A stretch of DNA of 64,000 bases from Mercurialis annua. Taxonomy: Eukaryota; Streptophyta; Magnoliopsida; Malpighiales; Euphorbiaceae. Positions 1-10,600 of this stretch are shown one piece after another. The stretch covers positions 31,185,001 through 31,249,000 of the forward strand of contig NC_065575.1 of NCBI RefSeq assembly GCF_937616625.2, written 5' to 3'. Made by a program: the position numbers and the translations under genes. Under the pieces are notes generated by a model, which was given only the letters and a program-made list of their open reading frames with translations, made no database searches and was not told the DNA's origin. The first letter of the stretch is position 1. Each line of letters begins with the position of its first letter.

Positions 1-85
1 ATGTTCGTCTTTTTCCTTTCTTTGATCTTTTGAAATCTTAATTTTATTATTATTCCTTATTTCTCCCCCATTTTAAATTTTAAAA

Positions 86-1781
86 TGTCAGAAGTAACTG
101 AGGGGGCGAAGGTGCTCGTGATGAGTTAGAGTATACCCGAAGCTCCTTATCTGTCGAACAGATAATCGGTTATGCCGAAGAATTTAGTTTTTCTGGGTCA
201 TACATTATTTTGAGACCTGGAAAATCATATCGGGCGAATCATAGTACATATTCGCCTTCTAAGATAGTAGTTTTTCACGAACAGCTGTTAGCGGGTCTTA
301 GGTTTCCTCTTGAAGCTTTGATCATACAGGTCTGTCGTAATTTAGGTATTCCTTTAGGTCAACTTCATCCCAACGCGGTTCGCCTCCTTTGTTCTTTTAT
401 GGAGTCTTGTAGGGTCCGGGGGCAAGAGCCTACACTTGCTCTTTTTAATTATTTTTATGTTTTCTCCCGCCGAAAGGGCGAGGAATTTATTTTTGCTGGC
501 GGTCGACCGAACCGGTCTCTTTTTAGTCTTCCGTCTTCTTTAAAAGGTTGGACCCCTAAATTCTTCTTGGTTCAAAACTCTTTTTTTTCTTCTTTTTCGC
601 GGGACTTTACTACTAGTAAAGTTTCGCTTACTGACATTCCTGAGTTGACCGATGGGGAGAAGGATTTTGCCTTATTGTTGTTATCGAACTGCCGTTTCAA
701 TAAGCCCAAGTACAACGTTCTTTTAGGGCAATATTTAAGTCGCCGCGAAATACTTTTGGCGGGTCTTCCTTTAGAAGGTATTTTCTAACTTCGTTATTAT
801 GTTGCTGTTTTGTAGGATGTCAACTTCTCTTGACCATTTGCTTGACAGTTTTCATGTCGATATGAGTGTAGATATGGGCGAGGTTACTAGCGGCGCTCCC
901 ACTTCTACCGCCGTTTTGAATCCATCGCTCAATTCGGTGGATCTTGCGCCTGCAACTGCTGATCAGGTGCCTTCTGTGACTCCTGAGTCGTCTTCGCTTC
1001 CTTAAAATGATTCGGATCCTTCTCTGAAGGATTTGCCCACCGCCGGCAAGAAGCGTCCTTTTGAGGATCAAGCCGGAGCTTCTTCCAAACGTTCCAAGAA
1101 GAAGAAATCTTCTAAGGAGGCTTTCACTGATGAGGCGCCTCGGTTTGCAGCTTGGGCGGACGCTCAGGATCCGCCTCGCCTTTCCAACGTTGCTATTCTT
1201 CATGCTTGCATGGAGAATATTATGATTAAGGAGGACATAGAGTCCATTGATCGTGACCATGGCAACGGTCTGGCTGAGTTCGCCTGTCTTGGCGGTTTTT
1301 CGGTACGTTTTTCTCCTCTTTTATTTCATATCGCCATTTGCTGCTTTGTATTCATTATTTTTGTTGTTTTATTTTGTAGGTGGTTCAATCCATCGCTGTT
1401 TTGGAGCGTCGCCGTAGAGACGCGGTGGATCATCTGAAGAAACTTCAGAAAGACTCCGAATCTTGGCTGTCCGAGAAACAAAAGATGGAGGAGGAAGCTG
1501 GTGAAGCGACAAGTCTGATCCAACAGCTGCGCTCTTCCGTATCAGCCAAGGGTCGGGAGATTTCCGCCTTAGAGGCTCGGGTTCAGGCTTTGTCTGATGA
1601 GATCGAGTCTCTAAAGTCTTCTTCAGATGTTCTCACGAAAGAGAGGGATGATCTGAAGAAAGAAGAGGAGCGTCTCCGCCGGCGTCTAGGCTCTGGGAGC
1701 TTTTACTCCAAAGTCATGACCCAGTACCGGTTGGTGATTGGGGCAAATGGAGCCTTCCGTTTGGGGCGAGACACATCTTGA
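86..1781 (+). pseudogene. Antisense extra ORF of the Tat element: putative gypsy-type transposon protein (Transposase_28-like) with C-terminal coiled coil
   Basis: The N-terminal part (210-788 in frame) has the plant 'putative gypsy type transposon' look: a FHEQLLAGLRFPL stretch, a conserved LHPNA motif and a FYVFSRRKGEEFIF stretch. A likely start ATG is at 86, with a frame slip near 110 before the long frame. The middle (818-1301) is Ser/Pro-rich with a Lys/Ser-rich basic cluster and has one in-frame TAA at 1003. A clean GT...AG intron of 78 nt runs 1302-1379. The last exon (1380-1781) is a heptad-rich coiled coil with many Glu, Lys and Leu. A possible 40-nt intron at 778-817 is unusually short for plants. 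Function is unknown; such ORFs are carried by Tat elements. It is inactive as it stands because of the slip and the stop. Confidence 0.7.
1302..1379 (+). other. Probable intron in the antisense ORF
   Basis: The segment begins GTACGT and ends with a T-rich tract and TTTTGTAG. Removing it joins the Lys/Ser-rich exon to the coiled-coil exon in frame. Length 78 nt is near the plant minimum. Confidence 0.6.
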
Positions 1782-2290
1782 CCACGGATGAGTTAAGGAG
1801 GTTCGGTAGAGAACTCCATTGTGATATGAGTAGTTGGCGGATTTTCGGATGACTCGGATGGCTTCGACATTGTCAGTTGGAAACTCGCCGTGGTCTAAGT
1901 ATTTGATTAGCGGGGTCATTCAAGAATCGTCTTCCTCGATCGCCATGACTTATGTTTCTTTGGTACTTGGTGATTCGAGTGTTTCTTTCAACTGCATTCT
2001 TGTGAATAGGTCTCCTAATTCGGATGCTGATTTGGCGATAGCGTCAGCTTCAGTATTTTTTTCTCTTGGGATTTGAATGATTTCCATTGTCCTCCTTGTG
2101 CTTCCAGTTGTCGAAGTTGCGTCATGACTTTTTCCAGATTTTCGATCATTCCAGCTTCCTTGGCTTGATATTCTCCCTAGACTTGATTTACTACCAGCTG
2201 GGAGCAGCTGTAGATCTTTAGAATTTCTGTTTTTATCTCTAGTGCTAAGCCGAGGCCTGTGATCAAGGCTTCGTATTCAGCCACATTATT
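1686..2290 (-). pseudogene. Tat archaeal-type RNase H remainder and pre-integrase linker
   Basis: Continuing downstream of the RT frame on the minus strand after a frameshift near 2290, the sequence encodes an AEYEALITGL block typical of the second (archaeal-type) RNase H of Tat elements. Several stops follow. A stretch at 1919-1686 resembles the linker that precedes the integrase, with a SYHNGVLYR motif. The integrase zinc finger and catalytic core are absent: the similarity stops at about 1690, where the antisense ORF's coiled coil begins. The junction looks like an internal deletion. Confidence 0.65.
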
Positions 2291-4520
2291 GCTATTTTGA
2301 CTTTCCCGGGTCCTTTGAGGATGGCTCCTACTCCGGCTCCTTTTTCATTTGAGGCTCCATCTACGTTGAGTTCCCATATTAGCTCTGGTTTAGGCTGATT
2401 GGTTTCGCCCGGAGTTATTTCTGCTACGAAGTCCGCCAAGGCTTGCGCTTTAAGAGTTGGGCGGGGTTCGTATCTTATGTCATGATCGTTGAGCTGAATC
2501 GACCAATGGACCAGTCTTTCGGACGTCTCTGGTCTTTGGATCGCCTTTCGCAATGGTTGATTCGTTCTCACTACCACGTTATGGCTATGGAAATAGTATT
2601 TCAGCTTTTTAGCCGTGGTTACTACAGCTAGTGCCATTTTTTCGATCTCGGGATATCTTGTTTCCGCGCCTCTTAGGACTCGATTGATGTAGTAGATTGG
2701 CTTCAGCTCGCTATCTTCTTCCCTTACTAGCACTGTTCCGATGGTCTCTTTCGTAGTACAAATGTATAAGTATAGCGTTTCTCCCCTCAGCGGTCTGCTA
2801 AGTAATGAAGGGGTGACAAGGAACTTCTTCAGTTCTTCAAATGCTTCTTCGCATTCTTTGTTCCATTCAAACTTTTGCGTTCCTTTAAGGGCTTTGAAGA
2901 AAGGCAAATATCTTTTTGTTGAACAGGACATAAATCTACCAAGTGCTGTGATTCGCCCATTGAGTTTTTGGACTTCGTTTATGTTTCTTAGTGCCTTCAT
3001 GTCCATAATTGCTTTGATCTTCTCTAGATTTGCTTCTATTCCTCTTTGGGATATCATGAATCCCAATAATTTCCCTCCTTGTACACCGAATGTGCATTTG
3101 TCCGGGTTCAGCTTCATTCCGAATTTATTTAGTATGTTGAACGTCTCTTTCAAGTCTTTCGCATGAGTTTCTTTGTTCTCGCTCTTGATGATTAAGTCAT
3201 CTACGTACACCTGGACCCGCTTCCCTATTTCGTCTTTGAACATGAAGTTCATGAGCCTTTGATACGTTGCTCCTGCGTTTTTCAATCCAAAGGGCATCGC
3301 CGTATAGCAGTAGGTTCCTCCCTCCGTGATAAACGATGTTTTCTCCTGGTCTTGTTCCTTCATTTGGATCTGGTGATAGCCTTGGGCTGCATCTGCTAGG
3401 CTATACATTGCGTGTCCGGCAGTAGAATCCACGAGTTGATCGATGTCAGGCAGTGGATAGCTATCTTTGGGGCACGCCTTATTTAGATCGGTGTAGTCCA
3501 CGCACATTCTGTTTTTTCCGTTAGCTTTCTTCACGATCACTACGTTCGCCACCCATTCAGGGTAATGGACTTCTCGGATGAATCCGACTTTCTCCAGTTT
3601 TTTTACTTCTTCCGCTATTATCTTTTGTTTTTCTTCAGAGAACTTCCTCTTCTTTTGTTTGACGGGATTCGCCGTTTCTGCTACATTTAGATCATGTGTG
3701 ATGACTTGGGGGTCTATCCCGACAATCTCCAAGGCCTTGGCGGCGAAAGTTCCGATGTTGCTTTTTAATATCGCCGTGATGTCTTCTTCGATTTTAGGAT
3801 CCATGTTCCCTCCGAGGTTTACTCTTTTCTCCTTGGCGAGTTCTTATTTCTTTGTTTCGCCTTCAGGCGCGGTTCCTTTCTCTTCGATATCATGGTTAAG
3901 GATTTCTTCAATCGCCATTGCTTCGCATGATTTTATTGACTGATCGTAGCACTCTTTTGTTGCGGCTCGGTTCCCTTGTATTGTGATGATTCCTTTCTTT
4001 GTCGGTATCTTCATAGTTAGCGCTTTTACACTGGTTACAGCTGCTGAATCGTGGAGGAAAGGTCTCCCCAATATCGCGTTATATGGCAAGTCAATTTCTA
4101 CGACACTAAATCGTGTAGGCAACTCCTCGCTTTTCCTCTTCCTTCCTAGCTTGACATCAAGTGTAATTGTTCCATTGGGCTTGATTGGTGAGCCCCCAAA
4201 TCCTACCACCGGCGTGGCATTCCTTTTTAATTCTGCTAGCTCTCTTCCTAGGCTTTCGTAGGCCTTTCTTGTTATTAGATTTATTGCGCTTCCTTCATCG
4301 ACCAGGATTCTTTCGACATTCTAGTGTTCGATGACCATGGCCACTACAAGAGCTTCGTTGTGCTCTTCGGCTATTCTCCCGAAATCCTCCCCGTCGAAAG
4401 TCACCGGCGGAGGAATTGAGGATTCTATTGATTTCCTTTTTCTCCCTTGCGATGATTTGTTTTTCAGGTTCACTCTTTCAGAGGTTATCTTCTTCAATGA
4501 AATTTGTTTTTGAGTTCAGA
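2263..4520 (-). pseudogene. pol: Tat gypsy polyprotein remnant: protease - reverse transcriptase - RNase H
   Basis: The protease region (about 4510-3844) has an ILVDEGSAINLI active-site block, with DEG where DTG or DSG is usual, and the downstream ILGRPFLHD motif. The reverse transcriptase (from 3804) shows the CVDYTDLNKACPKDSYPLP block, MPFGLKNAGATYQ and the YVDD catalytic box. RNase H follows, and the frame then enters the second RNase H (ELNVDGASNEKGAGVG). Protease and RT lie in one frame broken by a TAG near 4321 and a TAA near 3849, and the frame is lost near 2290. Gag would normally precede it but is missing. The element copies RNA to DNA when intact; this copy cannot. Confidence 0.88.
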
Positions 4521-4555
4521 AAAGTTCCTTCGAATTGAAGTTGAGTTAATCTTTT

Positions 4556-4572
4556 CCCATAGACGGCGCCAA
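4556..4572 (-). other. Primer binding site of the Tat element
   Basis: Read on the minus strand this is TTGGCGCCGTCTATGGG, beginning directly after the LTR end (TCCATCA). The TGGCGCCGTC-type primer site is common in Tat-like elements. The priming tRNA was not checked. Confidence 0.6.
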
Positions 4573-4573
4573 T

Positions 4574-4627
4574 TGATGGAGTCTGCCTTCCGAACCGGTG
4601 AATGAGACCTGCAAAACAGGGTAGAAG
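4574..4627 (-). repeat. 3' end of the Tat element's 5' LTR (left piece)
   Basis: In plus orientation it starts TGATGGA. The far piece of the same LTR ends TCCATCA at 15979, giving a perfect 7-bp terminal inverted repeat. The LTR was split by LARD1, and the 5-bp target AGAAG is at 4623-4627 and again at 15431-15435. Confidence 0.7.
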
Positions 4628-6230
4628 TGTCACGACCCAAATTCATGGATCGCGACCGGCGCTAGGGAATGGGAGTGGTTGCTCCGAAACCCGTAGCAAG
4701 CCTAAAAACCTTTATAAATTTTTCGCGTTTTAAAACATAAAAAGGTTTGCCACCTCGTTGCGGAAACACTTTAACACCTTTATTAAAAACGCGATCGCAG
4801 TTCAAGATCATATATCACATATGATCCGTTTTCAGAAAATATCGTTAAAACCTTTCTCTCGTTTAACATAAACACATTTCTGAAAACCGGGTCTTAAGAC
4901 CCTGATTGTATTTAAAGAAACTAGAGCGCAATCATCAATCTCAGTTGACGCACCTGCTCTGTTTCCAATACAATTCTAAAATGCTAAAGACATAAAACCA
5001 GTGTATCTCTCAAACATCTGGTCATAGCATTTTAGAAAACACGCAGCTCTTCAAACATATATTATATATAGTAGTTCAATCAGAGTTTATCAAAATAGTT
5101 TGAACTACTGTAAACAGAAAGACAGACTTCCCGTACCCAACTACTTGCAGCTCTAGAGGTATGGCTGACATTGACTTCCGGAATTATTGTGGAAGTCAGA
5201 CCTCGTACTTGATTACCTGAAAGGTAAACATTGGGGAGGGTCAGAAATATAAATATTTCTGAGTGAGTCTACAATTTTACAATTGAATATTCAAATCGCA
5301 AATACATAAACATTTGTATATGTAAAATATTACCAATTAGTCGATCCAGATGAAACCCTACAAGACAGACTATTGTATGGGTCTCAACCTACACAATATA
5401 GGCCTTAGACCGTGAACTGAATCACTGCCGTCTAAGCCGGGTGTCTGGACCGTAACCGTGAAACTGCCATCACAGTACTGCCTGTGACCGTAACCGTTAC
5501 TGCCGTCTCAGACTGTTAAGTCAGGGTCGCTAGCACTTCCAACGCCCAATGACATTAACTGACCTCTATGTCAGACACAGGCTCGTATCGAAAAACACTA
5601 CTGGTGATCACACAGTCCTATTGACAACCAATAGGAAGCTTGTTCCAATGGATCTTTCATGGTTAAGTTATACTAGTGCGATTTGTTATTTAAAAACAGT
5701 TTAAATATAAATATTCAAAAGTAAAAGCCACAAAGTAAAACTCACAGTACTGTCGTCCCCATTTTTTTTAAAAAACGTAAGCTCCAAGCAAGCTTGTCAG
5801 TCAAACACGTTGGTGTTTGGCTCACTAGATCGACCACTCGTCGGATCTAATTAAAATTCAAATGTCAAAACACATTAGACATTGAATTTTAACTCTAGCC
5901 CTATCGTATAAACGATAGACTCAATAAACAAACTCTGACACTCTAAATATCGCATATAAACTAATCTCAATATTGAACTTCTCGTTCAATATATAATACC
6001 ACTCTTGGTATGGACTTATAGTCCTTTTAATATTAATCACTTTGATTAATGTAAAGCCTAGTTAAAACGTCGTATCGTTTTAACGTATAGACTTATATCA
6101 TTTTAAAATGTTCACCTTTAAACATTTATTGACTGACGGTAAACACACCGTCCTACTAGGCGAAGTCCCCTCAGATTCGCCGCCTGAAAAGACCCCTTCG
6201 GAGTTGGACTACGCGTCCGTGTAGGGCCTG

Positions 6231-6390
6231 TACACGTTCGTGCACTGCCTGTGCACGTTCGTGCACAACCCTTGGCCAATGCACGTTCATGCACATGGTA
6301 CACGTTCGTGCACCTTGTGCACGTTCGTTCACTTGGTACACGTTCGTGTACTTTGTGCACGTTCGTGCACTTTTGTGTACGTTCGTGTAC
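6231..6390 (-). repeat. GTGCAC-GTTC-GTGCAC hairpin array in LARD1 LTR
   Basis: About eight units of a 16-mer palindrome with a GTTC centre (for example 6251-6266, 6298-6313, 6336-6351, 6355-6370, 6375-6390), spaced by 3-12 bp. Arms vary but mostly remain complementary (GTGCAC/GTGCAC, GTACAC/GTGTAC). It lies about 230-390 nt downstream of the predicted start, inside the transcribed leader. Confidence 0.85.
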
Positions 6391-6645
6391 ACCGTCAGGC
6401 CACCCTCGGAACTTCGTTCCCGGGCCGATTCCCGACGTGCTTCCTACGTTTATAATATTTTAATTTATTTTCTATTTAATCGATTACTAATTATCGATTA
6501 TTACCTCGTACTACCGACCGAAGAAATCGAAGTCGGAATCGCGAAATGGATCGCGCCCCGGCGGCACCGCCTCGCCTTTGCTTGCTATGCCTAGCAAGCA
6601 CCTCAGTTGTTAAACTGAGGTGAGTTATGAGCTGAACCCTCACTT

Positions 6646-6655
6646 CTATTTATAG
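6646..6655 (-). promoter_or_regulatory. LARD1 LTR TATA box (copy in 3' LTR)
   Basis: CTATAAATAG on the minus strand. Transcription would start about 30 bp further, near 6620. The equivalent copy in the other LTR is at 14412-14421. Confidence 0.55.
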
Positions 6656-7664
6656 AAGTTTGATTTGGCTAAAATACCATTTGGTACTAGCTCAATCATG
6701 CACTTTAACTCTGATTTTAATTAGTCGTCCGTAGCCTAAACGGAGACTAATTCCAAATTTTACGAAACTTTACCCAAAAATCCAATAAAATATAAAACGA
6801 ATAAAAATATAATTTTTATTCGCATCCGACTTATATTTTATTTTTAATAAATCTCCAAAGATTTATTAGGTCCAAATCAGTCCCGCTTAATTAAAATTAC
6901 TATGTCCAAATTCCATAAAAATTTGACGGTAACTTCGTCAAATTATTTCGCGAATATTAACATCAAGATTATTCGCTCGGGACTTATAAATTATTTTATT
7001 TTAATTTGGACTAACAAATAATATTTAATTAGTTAATAATTAAAAACTAATTAAAGTAAAAGTTCAGGGACTAAAATGGACAATTTTCCATAATTGCCGC
7101 CTAAACAGCACCGCCTCTCTCTTTTTTTTTCTTTTTCTTTTTCTTTTATTTAATATATATATATTTATATATATATATCTTAACTTATATTCGTCCATAA
7201 CTCGTCGAGCTTTACGAGTTTCGACATTTTAATTTCGGGGTTTTGTCCGAAATCTTAAACTCTCCATTTAGAGTGGTACTTTGATATATTAATTATCAAT
7301 ATATCAATTCATACGACGCTAAAGAGTATTCTCAAATTTATTGCTCCCGTTCACACTCGTTTATTAAAATTTAAATTCCCGATTTAAATTTTAAACTCAT
7401 ATTATTACGATACTCTTTTACGAATTCGTATAAATTAAATTTACGTTTAAATTTAATTTACGTATTTTGAATTTATTAAATCACTTCCCGTGATTTAATA
7501 ATCTTAAATAGTCAAACCTAACTATTATCCTTTAACTATTAAATTTAGTCTTTCCGAATATTTTTCTTAATATTCGAACCGGCAAAATATTATTTTTAAT
7601 ATTTTGATTACTTCAATTTGACTTCGTGGCATATTCTAATTACTTAAAATTACGGGGTATTACA

Positions 7665-7677
7665 TTCTCCCCTCCTT
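7665..7677 (-). other. LARD1 polypurine tract
   Basis: On the minus strand AAGGAGGGGAGAA abuts the LTR start TGTAATACCCC. The upstream block ATTCGAGGACGAAT is the usual neighbour of this tract in Tekay-like elements. Confidence 0.8.
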
Positions 7678-10600
7678 ATAAAAATTCGTCCTCGAATTTA
7701 AAATCTAATGCCACTTATTAAACAATTCTATTAACTCTTAACATCTTTCTACCTCGATCCTTATGCCTTATGTAGCATAAACTTACTTCTACTAGAGGTA
7801 GATTCTAAAATCCATCCTTACACTCTTCGTGTACGATACACGAAATACTTATCACGACGCTAGCTCGTCGGTTGCATTTTTATGCAATTTCTTTATATGT
7901 CACGATTTATCGTGACTTGGAGTTAACACTCCACACTTCATTATTACTTAGGTTATATTCTTTATCGTATTCCTCTCAACTTCTTAATTACTCTTACTCT
8001 TTGGATCAGTGTCTTTCACTGAATGTTCTTCGTTTGTCAACGAAGCGTAAATCTTTACACTGTTCAATTATATATACTTACACGATCTTTATCCTTTTTT
8101 CACTTCTCTTTCTATTTGGATTTATACATTTCATCCATCGGTAAAGTGTGTTTTCTCACACTATTCCATCGTGTATAATTACACAACTTGTGTACTCTAT
8201 AGCCTCTCTTTCTTTTACTTCTCTTAATACAAAGGAGATCAATTACTTTGATCTCATAATGCTGTCTCTTAGCATTATTCTATGATCTTCTCATTATCGG
8301 TTAGGTTAACCTAACTCCATATTCTTTTATACACTTGGGATGTGTATATTCTTACTACTGGGTTTACCTCTTTAAGTATTTTGTTACTTATGGGCAACAA
8401 ACAACACTACTGTCTATTTACTGATCTAAAACTTTTCACAAGTTTTAGTCGCCCGTAGACTTCACCTTTATCGTTTTAACTGTCATCAACTTGCTGCTAT
8501 TTGCAAAGTTTTGAGAGTATGAAACATATGATCTTCATCATACTGTCCACCACCATTTACATTGAGTCAAAACTTTCCTAATACTTAGGTATTTTGACTA
8601 CAAATCCTTTGTCATCTCTTCTCATTTCCATTCTAGTTTGGAAATATTTGCCAAAATCAATATAGTGATTGGCATTCCAAATTGACTTACTGGTCCTTTG
8701 GACACTTTACTATTATTCTTGTCACCTCTTTCTATGTATCGTTCCCTCGATACATTTCTATTATATCATAGTACCTCTTTGTGGTACTAACACAAAACAC
8801 TTTATAGTGACACTCAGACTATACATGTCTGGTTCACACAATTTATTGTCCCGTTTTAGTATTTCATCAACAATACTGAATTCGCAAACTTTTCTTTGCG
8901 TATCAATACTTATCACATACTCTAATTGTGTATTTCTAAGTTATACTATCTCTAAAGTAATCACTTCATATTGGTCTCATACTTCGTTGAGCCAATAGAA
9001 TTCCAAAGTTTAAGACCTTACGTCTAATACCTGATCATACTTGACAATTCAAGGTATGAATGTCTTGTTTAATAATCACTAGCACAGTAGTGTAGTATGC
9101 ATTTATTTTTGCAAACCTCCACACTTTCACTGCGCTACTCTGATTCACAATCCACTAACTGTTCTCTTTCCAGTTAGGTTGTAGGATCTCTATATAACAT
9201 TCTTCTTATATCATAATCTTTTGGTTTTATTTACCAAGCATATTTTCCTGTCTAAAAATCTACATCCATTGACTTTTGATTCGTAGGCAACTTACTTCTT
9301 GTATAATACAAGCAGTGCCTCTTGACTCCTATTACAATAACTCTTATTCTCATAAATAGTTCGTACTTTGTATCACATAACTATAGTCTTTCGACCTTTA
9401 GTACGACTATCACTTTGTCAGTTCCAACTCATAAATTGACAATTTTCCTCGCGCTTTTTCAACCATCGAGAAACATTTTCTATAACTCGATTATGTTATA
9501 TATCATAACATATCTTTTCTTGATTCTTTAATACGTCTTATGTATCTTATGAATAGTGCTAACACTTGCACTATTGCTAGTCATTTATTTATCAATCTCC
9601 ACATCCTATCTCACGTTGATTTGCCTATTCAACTTTCGCACTTTCTTGTTTGAATTCCATAACTAATGCAAATATTTTGAAAAATCTTGCAAGCAGTGTT
9701 CGCAGTCCTTTGCGAAATTCAAGAAATTACTAATTTCTTTAACCATGCTGGTTACTTCCACTCATTAATCTCATTGATCTTTCTCAGATCAACTAGATAT
9801 CATCTAAGATTTCTAGTGTTTCCAAATTGTCACTTACATTTGGAAATTTTAACTTGATTCTGACATTCTCACAAAATTTATAACAGTGGTCGCACACATT
9901 GTGCTTCTCCTTCCTTTATTATTCACATGGACCAATTGTCCATTAATACCACTTCTAGAAATAATCCAGAAATAGTTTGACTCATTGTTCTTATATATCT
10001 CATAATGACAGTAGAAATATTCTCTCATTCCATATTCATACATCAGAACTAGTATTACTCATACTATGTTCTGCAAATCCATTTATCGGATCTGATTTAT
10101 GCTATCCTCACGATAGGTTGTATCTTAACTTCTTTCTCGTCTACATTCTATAGACGTGTGAGACATATTCCTATTATACTTCTCTATCCCCCTTCGTGCA
10201 ATACTCGTTTGCACACTTATAGTTGTGTCTACTACTAACACTTTCACTGTCAGTGTACCTTATCTCAATTTCAATTGAGTTTAAATTTGTGACTTTACTT
10301 ACATTATAGCTAGGTAAAGTCAAATTAACAATCATACATATCGATAAAATATTTCCATGTTACTCACAATATCGATACATATCAGTCACAACTTATGTTC
10401 TCTCTTCTTATTCTGCGTCTATAGCTTATATAATTCTTTAATATAAGCTCTTAGACTCAATACTTCTTTTCTATATACTTTGTCTTTTAATATAATAAGC
10501 GATTTACCTTTCACTCGTACGCTCATTTCATCGTAACTCGTTTCGTACGATGTTACTCTCTATATTACTTCCTTATCTCCTCATATAGATTTACTATCGG

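Larger units (their letters stand above)
1..4627 (-). mobile_element. Tat-lineage Ty3/gypsy retrotransposon, decayed, truncated by window start
   Basis: On the minus strand the order is 5' LTR (split by LARD1), primer binding site, protease, reverse transcriptase, RNase H and start of an archaeal-type RNase H. An antisense ORF of gypsy-type transposon type follows on the plus strand. A second RNase H plus an antisense extra ORF near the 3' side is the known layout of Tat-lineage elements. The distance from primer site to protease is too short for a gag gene, and the pre-integrase linker runs directly into the antisense ORF, so gag and integrase have been lost. The 3' LTR would lie left of base 1. 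The remaining part of the 5' LTR is at 15436-15979. Confidence 0.8.
4628..7664 (-). repeat. LARD1 LTR (3' LTR in element orientation)
   Basis: Nearly identical to 12394-15430. Spot differences seen are in the GCAGCTCTTC/GCAGCTTTTC context and in AAAAGCCAC/AAAAACCAC. It carries a TATA box, a hairpin array and a poly-T/TA stretch near 7110-7170. Confidence 0.95.

Noticed and set aside
6231..6390. CRISPR-like array
   Set aside because: Units are palindromic with 3-12 bp irregular gaps, lie in a plant LTR, and have no spacers or cas genes.
6118..6594. Overlapping small ORFs on both strands at the LARD1 hairpin array (and at 13884-14360)
   Set aside because: Artefacts of the GTGCAC-type repeat; identical in both LTRs and without start context or family.
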